A stretch of 64,000 nucleotides of DNA. Origin: Gemmatimonas phototrophica. Lineage in GTDB: Bacteria; Gemmatimonadota; Gemmatimonadetes; Gemmatimonadales; Gemmatimonadaceae. The stretch covers positions 1 to 64,000 of the forward strand of contig CAMBNV010000002.1 in assembly GCA_945869195.1 (NCBI GenBank). The letters run 5' to 3'. The position numbers and the translations under genes were made by a program. Under the pieces are notes generated by a model that saw only the letters and a program-made list of their open reading frames with translations, searched no databases and had not been told where the DNA came from. Of this stretch, positions 58,172 to 64,000 are shown one piece after another. Positions within the stretch are counted from its first letter, which is position 1. Every line of letters starts with the position of its first letter.

Positions 58172-59101
58172 GTGACCCTGTTCCTCCTCTTCCCCGGCCA
58201 GGGTTCGCAGAAGCCCGGAATGGCGAAGGATCTCGTCGAGGCCTTCCCGGAGGCGCGCCTCGCGTTCGAGAGTGCTGATACGGCGCTCGGGACCAAGCTC
58301 AGCGCCGTCTGCTTCGACGGTCCGGCCGACGAGTTGACACTGACGCACAACGCGCAGCCCGCGCTCCTCACGCACGGTGCCGCGGTCTGGGCCGTCGTGC
58401 GTGCGTCGATTGCTCGGCGAGTCGTGGGCGCGGCCGGTCACTCGCTCGGCGAGTTTTCGGCGTACCATGCGGCGGGTGCATTGCCGCTGGAGGATGCGGT
58501 GCGACTAGTGCGTCGTCGCGGCGAGCTCATGTACGAGACCGGGGTACACGTCCCCGGTGCGATGGCGGCCATCCTTGGTGCGCTGCAGCGTCCGATCGAA
58601 GCGATCTGTCACGAGGCGAGCGCACGCGGCGTCTGCGTACCCGCCAACTACAACACCACCGAACAGATCGTCATCTCCGGTGAAGTCGTAGCCGTCGAGT
58701 TCGCCATCGAACTCGCGAAGTTGGCCGGCGCGAAGCGCGCGCTTCGACTCCCGGTGAGCGGTGCATTCCATAGTCCGCTCATGCAACCCGCCGCTGTCGG
58801 ACTTGACGAGGCGCTGCGGGCCGCCGACTGGGGCGATCCGGTCGTGCCGGTCTGGAGCAACGTGACTGGCGAGTCCGTTGGCAACGCGGCTACCGCGCGA
58901 GACCTTCTGCTCAGACAGCTTACGTCACCGGTGCGATGGGTCGACGTTGTACGAAACGTGGCGGCACGGTTTCCGGGCACTACCTTCGTCGAGATGGGGC
59001 CCGGTGCGGTCCTGAGCGGACTGGTGAAGCGACTCGCCCCAGACTGTTCGTCGGTGCCGTGTGGTACGGTTGCTGAGGTTGAAGCACTGCTCAAGAGGTA
59101 G
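58172..59101 (+). CDS. fabD: Malonyl-CoA-ACP transacylase
   Basis: 309 aa from GTG 58172 (VTLFLLFPGQGSQKPGMAKDL), chosen by homology; GTG 58124 in frame adds 16 unconserved residues. Nucleophile Ser91 in GHSLGEFSAYHA, a catalytic His in SGAFHSPLM, and Gln in GQGSQ forming the oxyanion hole. It loads malonate on ACP. Confidence 0.94.
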   Translation: MTLFLLFPGQGSQKPGMAKDLVEAFPEARLAFESADTALGTKLSAVCFDGPADELTLTHNAQPALLTHGAAVWAVVRASIARRVVGAAGHSLGEFSAYHAAGALPLEDAVRLVRRRGELMYETGVHVPGAMAAILGALQRPIEAICHEASARGVCVPANYNTTEQIVISGEVVAVEFAIELAKLAGAKRALRLPVSGAFHSPLMQPAAVGLDEALRAADWGDPVVPVWSNVTGESVGNAATARDLLLRQLTSPVRWVDVVRNVAARFPGTTFVEMGPGAVLSGLVKRLAPDCSSVPCGTVAEVEALLKR

Positions 59102-59205
59102 CGGAAGCCAGGTAGTCCGCTGGCACCCGAAGGCGTACGAATCTCGTCGTACTACGTCGTGATTTCCTCCACCTTCGCTGTTCACCATTCAGCACGGGTT
59201 TCCTC

Positions 59206-59940
59206 ATGCGTATCGATCTCTCAGGTAGGGTTGCCCTCGTCACCGGATCCACCCGTGGCATCGGCCGCGCGATCGCAATGGAGCTGGTCGCCTGCGGTGC
59301 CAGGGTCGCTGTCGCGGGACGCGACCTCGCGAAGGCCGAGGTCGTCGCCGAGGAGCTGGGTGAGGCCCGGGGGTTCGCCTGTGATATCAGCGTTCCCTCC
59401 GATGTGACGACCCTGATCCAGAACGTCGAGGACGCGTTCGGGTCCCTCGATATCCTCGTCAATAATGCCGGCATCACCAAGGACAACCTGATGCTGCGGA
59501 TGAAGGACGAGGACTGGGACGCGGTTCTCGACACCAACTTGCGGTCCGCATTCATCGCGATTCGCTCGGCGCAGCGGGGCATGATGAAGCGCCGTTGGGG
59601 GCGGATCATCAATATCGCGTCGGTGGTCGGGATCATCGGCAACAAGGGGCAGGCAAACTATGCGGCGAGCAAGGCCGGTCTTATCGGTCTCAGCAAGTCG
59701 GTCGCCAAGGAACTGTCGAGCCGCAACATACTCTGTAACGTCGTGGCTCCCGGATTTATCCGGACCGATATGACCGACGCGATGAGTCCGGAGGCGGTGA
59801 CCGCCCTGTCGGCGCAGATCCCACTAGCGCGGCTTGGATCACCCGAGGACGTCGCCGGAGTGGTTGCGTTCCTCGCCTCGGACCGGGCGGCATACATCAC
59901 CGGTCAGGTCTTCAGCGTTGACGGCGGCATGGTGATGTGA
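59206..59940 (+). CDS. fabG: 3-oxoacyl-ACP reductase
   Basis: 244 aa SDR. NADPH loop TGSTRGIGRAIA, NNAGIT, catalytic Ser139, Tyr152 and Lys156 (YAASK), and PGFIRTDMT. Reduces 3-oxoacyl-ACP in fatty acid elongation. About 100 bp lie between fabD and fabG. Confidence 0.95.
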   Translation: MRIDLSGRVALVTGSTRGIGRAIAMELVACGARVAVAGRDLAKAEVVAEELGEARGFACDISVPSDVTTLIQNVEDAFGSLDILVNNAGITKDNLMLRMKDEDWDAVLDTNLRSAFIAIRSAQRGMMKRRWGRIINIASVVGIIGNKGQANYAASKAGLIGLSKSVAKELSSRNILCNVVAPGFIRTDMTDAMSPEAVTALSAQIPLARLGSPEDVAGVVAFLASDRAAYITGQVFSVDGGMVM

Positions 59941-60038
59941 CCGGGCCCATCTGGGGGGTCGCTCCAGAATAGCCATTCACGCTCCGCCGCATATATTTAG
60001 TGGTGTCGTTGCAGTCCCACTTCTACGGAGACAATCGC

Positions 60039-60278
60039 ATGGCCGACCATACCGCGAGGGTGAAGGACATCATTGAGAAGGAGCTCGGCGTCGAGCGCGA
60101 GAAGCTCACGGACGGAGCCAGCTTCATCGAGGATCTTGGCGCCGACTCGCTCGACATCGTCGAACTCGTCATGGAGTTCGAAAAAGAGTTCAATATCGAC
60201 ATCCCTGACGAGGACGCTGAGAAGCTCCGGACCGTCGGCGACGCGACCACCTACCTGAACGCCAAGATCGGCGTCTGA
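60039..60278 (+). CDS. acpP: Acyl carrier protein
   Basis: 79 aa from ATG 60039 ([18 protein letters not shown]). The phosphopantetheine attachment is Ser37 in the DSL motif of [20 protein letters not shown]. Acidic, as expected. Next to fabG and fabF, as in most bacteria. Confidence 0.95.
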   Translation: MADHTARVKDIIEKELGVEREKLTDGASFIEDLGADSLDIVELVMEFEKEFNIDIPDEDAEKLRTVGDATTYLNAKIGV

Positions 60279-60279
60279 G

Positions 60280-61533
60280 ATGGGAGCCTTGAGGCGCCGG
60301 GTTGTCATCACGGGGGCCGGGTGCATCACGCCGGTTGGGAACGATGTGGCCAGCGCATGGCAGGCTTTGCTCGACGGTAAGTCGGGTGCAGGCCCCATCA
60401 CGCGATTCGACGCATCGGCGTTCAAGGTCCGCTTCGCCTGCGAGGCAAAGGGGTTTGATGTCACCCAGTACATGGACCGTAAAGAAGCGAAACGCACCGA
60501 CCTCTACACTCAGTTTGCGATGGCAGCGTCGGTGCAGGCGATGCAGGACGCTGGCTTCGGGGACAAAACGGGATACACCCCAGAGCGCACGGGTGTGATT
60601 ATCGGGTCTGGGATCGGCGGTATTGCGACGTTCGAGGAGCAGTGTCGGATCTATGAGCGTGATGGTCCGAACCGGATTTCGCCCTTCTTCATCCCCATGT
60701 TCATCGGCGACATCGCCGCGGGGGTTGTGTCGATGCGATTCGGCGCGAAGGGGCCGAACTACGCTACGCAATCGGCCTGCGCGACGTCGGCGCACGCGAT
60801 TGGCAGCGCTTTTCGCCTGATCGTGTACGGCGATGCCGATGTCATTATTGCTGGCGGCTCAGAGGCTGCGGTGTCGCCCGTCTCGATCGGGGGGTTTGGG
60901 AACATGCAGGCCCTGTCGACGCGGAACGACTCGCCGGAGACCGCCTCGCGTCCATTCGATCAGACCCGCGACGGGTTCGTCCTCGGAGAGGGGGCGGGCA
61001 GTGTCGTCCTTGAAGAATACGAACACGCCAAGGCTCGCGGCGCGACTATGTACTGCGAGGTTGTGGGATTCGGCGCCACGGGCGACGCGTACCACCTGAC
61101 GGGGCAGCCCGAGGACCACGAGGGGCTGCAGCGTGCGATGCGCCGAGCGATGGAGGACGCCAGTCTCACCCCCGCAGATATTCAGTACATTAACGCGCAT
61201 GGTACGTCGACACCGCTCAACGATCCGAACGAGATCCGGGCGATCAAGAAGGTCTTTGGGCCGCACGCCACGGGCCTCAACGTGAGCTCAACCAAATCAT
61301 CGACTGGGCACATGCTCGGTGCGGCGGGTGCCGTTGAGGCGATCTTTACGGCAATGGCGATCCGGCACGGCGTCATCCCGCCGACCATCAATCTGACGAC
61401 GCCCGACCCCGAATGCGACATCGACTGTACCGCGATCGTACCGGTGAAGCGTGACGTGCACGCGGCGCTCTCGAACTCCTCGGGCTTCGGCGGACACAAC
61501 GTGAGTATCGCGCTGCGACGTGTCATCGGTTGA
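60280..61533 (+). CDS. fabF: Beta-ketoacyl-ACP synthase II
   Basis: 417 aa. VVITGAGCITPVGND at the start; catalytic Cys167 (SACATSAHAIG), His307 (NAHGTSTPLND) and His344 (STGHMLGAAGA). Condenses malonyl-ACP with growing acyl chains. Confidence 0.95.
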   Translation: MGALRRRVVITGAGCITPVGNDVASAWQALLDGKSGAGPITRFDASAFKVRFACEAKGFDVTQYMDRKEAKRTDLYTQFAMAASVQAMQDAGFGDKTGYTPERTGVIIGSGIGGIATFEEQCRIYERDGPNRISPFFIPMFIGDIAAGVVSMRFGAKGPNYATQSACATSAHAIGSAFRLIVYGDADVIIAGGSEAAVSPVSIGGFGNMQALSTRNDSPETASRPFDQTRDGFVLGEGAGSVVLEEYEHAKARGATMYCEVVGFGATGDAYHLTGQPEDHEGLQRAMRRAMEDASLTPADIQYINAHGTSTPLNDPNEIRAIKKVFGPHATGLNVSSTKSSTGHMLGAAGAVEAIFTAMAIRHGVIPPTINLTTPDPECDIDCTAIVPVKRDVHAALSNSSGFGGHNVSIALRRVIG

Positions 61534-61537
61534 GCGC

Positions 61538-62695
61538 ATGACGGCGAACGCGTTGACGATCCCTTTCGAGCGCATCGCCGACCCCGTAGTGCGCGCGATC
61601 GCCGAGCGGGTGGCCAGCGGGACGCGCCTTCGTCGGGCGGACGGCGTTGCGCTGTTTGAGTCACCGGACCTCACCGGCATCGGTCTCCTCGCTGACGCGG
61701 TGAATCGGGCGAAGCATGGCGATGTGGTCACGTTCGCCTCGAACCAGCATATCAATCCAACCAATATCTGCACCCTGCGCACCACCTGCGTCTTCTGCGG
61801 TTACGCACGTCTTCCCAAGGAGGAGGGTGCGTATCGGTATACGCTCGACCAGGTGATGGCGGAAGCGCGCACGGGCAATAATGGGATGACGCGTGAGTTT
61901 CACATCGTCGGTGGGCTCGATATGCAGGCGGGACTGGAGTACTACACTTCAATGTTTCGCGCGCTGAAGGCCGAACTCCCGCACGTGCATATCAAGGCAC
62001 TCACTGCGGTTGAGATCGCGCACATCGCGCGGATTGAAAAGATCGGCTGGTCGGAGGTGCTCGCGGCGCTGAAGGAGGCTGGGCTTGATACAATGCCTGG
62101 CGGAGGGGCCGAAACCTTCAGTGCGGCGGTGCGCGAGGCGATCGCGAGCAAGAAGCTCGGTGCCGCTGACTACATCGGCGTGCATCGCGCTGCCCATGCC
62201 CTCGGCATCCGCTCCAATAGCACAATGCTTTATGGTCATGTCGAGAGTTTTGCTGACCGCCTGGAGCATATGCAGATGCTACGCGATCTACAGGATGAGA
62301 CGGGGGGGTTCCTCGCGTATATCCCCCTGGCCTATCACCCTGATGACAACGAACTCGGCAAACGGCTGAAGCGGCAGGGCATCGCCACGTCTGGGGTAGA
62401 CGACCTGAAGAATCTCGCGGTCGGGCGGCTTTTCCTTGACAACTTCGCGCACGTAAAGAGTCATTGGATCATGGTGAGTCCCGCGCTCTCGCAGATTGCG
62501 CTTCATTACGGCGTCAATGATCTCGAAGGGACGGTAGTGCGCGAGAAGATCTACCACGCCGTCGGCGCTCAGACGCAACAGGCCATGTCGTTACCCGAGA
62601 TCCTCCGGCTGATCCGCGGCGCGGGCAAGATTCCTGCCGAACGCGACAGTTTCTACAATGTGCTCCGGACATTCGAGCAGTCCGAGGCGGCGTAG
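61538..62695 (+). CDS. mqnE: Aminofutalosine synthase, radical SAM
   Basis: 385 aa from ATG 61538; GTG 61520 overlapping fabF is the alternative. TIM-barrel radical SAM enzyme: FASNQHINPTNICTLRTTCVFCGYARLP carries the cluster cysteines; GREFHIVGG-type HIVGGLD and MPGGGAETF fit MqnE. It joins SAM-derived adenosyl radical with the MqnA product to make aminofutalosine, on the way to menaquinone. The cysteine spacing is CX5CX2C, not the CX3CX2C of the MqnC next door. Followed after 2 bp by mqnA. Confidence 0.88.
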   Translation: MTANALTIPFERIADPVVRAIAERVASGTRLRRADGVALFESPDLTGIGLLADAVNRAKHGDVVTFASNQHINPTNICTLRTTCVFCGYARLPKEEGAYRYTLDQVMAEARTGNNGMTREFHIVGGLDMQAGLEYYTSMFRALKAELPHVHIKALTAVEIAHIARIEKIGWSEVLAALKEAGLDTMPGGGAETFSAAVREAIASKKLGAADYIGVHRAAHALGIRSNSTMLYGHVESFADRLEHMQMLRDLQDETGGFLAYIPLAYHPDDNELGKRLKRQGIATSGVDDLKNLAVGRLFLDNFAHVKSHWIMVSPALSQIALHYGVNDLEGTVVREKIYHAVGAQTQQAMSLPEILRLIRGAGKIPAERDSFYNVLRTFEQSEAA

Positions 62696-62697
62696 CC

Positions 62698-63558
62698 GTG
62701 CGCGTCGGACGCATCCCGTATATCAACTGCTTCCCTGTCTACGGGGCGGTGGACAGGGGCATCGTTCCGATGGCAGCAACGCTCGTCGATGGCGTTCCGA
62801 CGGCGCTCAACCGGATGATGTCCAATGGCGCGCTCGACGTCTCGGTCGTGTCTGCCGTGGAGTATGCGCGCGACAGCGAGCGCTACCTGCTTCTGCCAGA
62901 CCTCGCGATCTCCTCTGATGGCCCGGTGCGCAGTGTAATGCTTTTCTCGCACGAGCCGGCTGATTCGCTGACGGGAAAGCGAGTGCTCGTGAGCCGCTCC
63001 TCGATGACGAGTGTGCACCTCCTAGAGCTGCTGTTCGAGCACGTGTGGCGGGCACGACCGGTGTTCGTTCCTGGCGATGCAGAGGCTGACGCGCTCTCGC
63101 GCGACGGACAGCAGGAGTTCGGGGCGCGACTCGTGATCGGAGACGCGGCCCTCATGCTGCAGAGCGCTGAGCACCCCCTCGCGCGCGTACATGGTGCGGC
63201 CTACGCGCACGTGTACGACCTGGGTGCTGAGTGGAAGACCTGGACGGGGCTCCCGTTCGTGTTCGCGGTCTGGGTCGCCCAGCGCACGACACCGGTGACC
63301 GCCGCGCTCGCGGTCCACGCTTCACTGATCGATTCGCGAAATTGGGGCGTAACTCACCTCGCCGAACTCTCCGCGCAGGCCTCGCGCGCCACGGACGTAC
63401 CGATCCACGAGTGTCGACATTACTTCGACGGCCTCGATTGGCGACTGGGGCTTAAGGAACTAGAGGGTCTTTCCGAGTTCTTCCGCCGTCTCGAACTTGC
63501 CGGTCGCGTCCCGCAGGGCAAGCTCGCGTTCCTTCCCGCTGCGGGTCGAAGGGGATAG
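62698..63558 (+). CDS. mqnA: Chorismate dehydratase (menaquinone futalosine pathway)
   Basis: 286 aa from GTG 62698. Periplasmic-binding-protein fold without signal peptide: RVGRIPYINCFPVYG start, LNRMMSNGALDVSVVSAVEYAR, and VIGDAALML. It converts chorismate to 3-[(1-carboxyvinyl)oxy]benzoate, first step of the futalosine route. Sits between mqnE and mqnC. Confidence 0.92.
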   Translation: MRVGRIPYINCFPVYGAVDRGIVPMAATLVDGVPTALNRMMSNGALDVSVVSAVEYARDSERYLLLPDLAISSDGPVRSVMLFSHEPADSLTGKRVLVSRSSMTSVHLLELLFEHVWRARPVFVPGDAEADALSRDGQQEFGARLVIGDAALMLQSAEHPLARVHGAAYAHVYDLGAEWKTWTGLPFVFAVWVAQRTTPVTAALAVHASLIDSRNWGVTHLAELSAQASRATDVPIHECRHYFDGLDWRLGLKELEGLSEFFRRLELAGRVPQGKLAFLPAAGRRG

Positions 63559-63608
63559 TAGGAGTCGTCGCTCCCTTCACCCTCGCCCATCTCCCACCTG
63601 CCGTCTCC

Positions 63609-64000
63609 ATGTCCCACGTATCCGACCTTCTCGACTACTACTCGCGGGCACCGCTCCTTGAGCTGGGTGCGGCCGCTGATGCCATGCGCCGACGCTTGCA
63701 TCCAGAGCCCGTCGTCACGTATATCGTCGACCGCAACATCAACTACACGAACGTCTGTGTCGCGGACTGCGGCTTTTGCGCATTCTATCGCCGCCCCAAG
63801 GACGACCAGGGATGGACGTTGAGCTACGAACAGATCGGCGAGAAGATCGACGAGGTGAAGGCCATCGGTGGCGTGCAGATCCTCATTCAGGGCGGGCATA
63901 ACCCGTACATCCCGTTCGAGTGGTACCTCGAACTACTCAAGTACATCAAACGCAACCATCCGATCCATGTGCACGGTTTCTCGCCGAGCGAGGTGGACTT
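63609..64000 (+). CDS. mqnC: Cyclic dehypoxanthinyl futalosine synthase, N-terminal part (runs off the window)
   Basis: 130 codons visible from ATG 63609. After RNINYTNVCVADCGFCAFYR, with radical SAM cysteines C50, C54 and C57 in normal CX3CX2C spacing, comes IQGGHNPYIPFEWYLELL and the beginning of HGFSPSEVD. These fit MqnC, which cyclises dehypoxanthine futalosine. Belongs to the mqnE-mqnA-mqnC unit, 50 bp after mqnA. Confidence 0.92.
   Translation, partial: MSHVSDLLDYYSRAPLLELGAAADAMRRRLHPEPVVTYIVDRNINYTNVCVADCGFCAFYRRPKDDQGWTLSYEQIGEKIDEVKAIGGVQILIQGGHNPYIPFEWYLELLKYIKRNHPIHVHGFSPSEVD

Overview
The window is GC-rich bacterial chromosome. The first 4.6 kb is a mosaic accessory region and the remaining 59 kb is almost purely housekeeping and energy-metabolism genes, nearly all on the + strand. 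The source is most likely a member of Gemmatimonadota or a close relative. I infer this from the gene neighbourhoods, the futalosine menaquinone route (mqnE, mqnA, mqnC), the Bacteroidetes-type single-subunit cytochrome b SdhC, the 14-gene nuoA-N operon and the very GC-rich codon use. No rRNA or tRNA is present to fix this.

Accessory region (1-4694). A truncated IS3-family element faces out of the left edge. Next comes a complete type II restriction-modification system of about 2.1 kb: a C5-cytosine methyltransferase on +, converging with a controller protein and a restriction endonuclease on -. C-box operators lie in front of both transcription units. The unit is bracketed by attC-like integron recombination sites, and a DinB-family gene follows as a second cassette-like unit whose stop codon lies inside an attC core. 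No integrase is in view, so this looks like an attC cluster without an integrase. After that come a transposase remnant, an AT-richer block with a CPBP membrane protease, and a chimeric frame in which a native-looking DUF983 start is joined to the tail of an LptF/LptG-like permease.

Core region (4747-64000). In order: a serine-glyoxylate aminotransferase and hydroxypyruvate/glyoxylate reductase pair; icd, pepA and a TonB-plug outer-membrane protein; yicC-gmk-rpoZ-coaBC-udg-dnaB-radA-ispD-tsaC-lmwPTP-aroE-comF; glycolysis (gap-pgk-tpiA) with secG and carA; an HU gene behind a near-consensus promoter; moaD-moaE-moaA; mdh-sdhCAB plus a coupled unknown gene. On the minus strand lie a dicarboxylate-type transporter, a DUF2231-like membrane protein and dcd. 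Then nuoA-N (36.9-51.3 kb), a phosphohexomutase, sucC-sucD-ndk, a YceD-rpmF-plsX-fabH-fabD-fabG-acpP-fabF lipid cluster, and mqnE-mqnA-mqnC running off the right edge.

The core genes form one picture. TCA-cycle enzymes (icd, sucCD, sdh, mdh) feed NADH and succinate electrons through complex I and SDH into menaquinone, whose synthesis genes are at the end of the window. Many neighbours overlap by 4 bases (ATGA or GTGA), which suggests translational coupling. The strongest candidates for something unusual are the C-protein-controlled R-M cassette with attC-like borders, the family 4 uracil-DNA glycosylase with a Cys-to-His change at a cluster-ligand position, the MqnE with CX5CX2C spacing, the His/Asp-rich loop in NuoL and the unknown gene coupled to sdhB.
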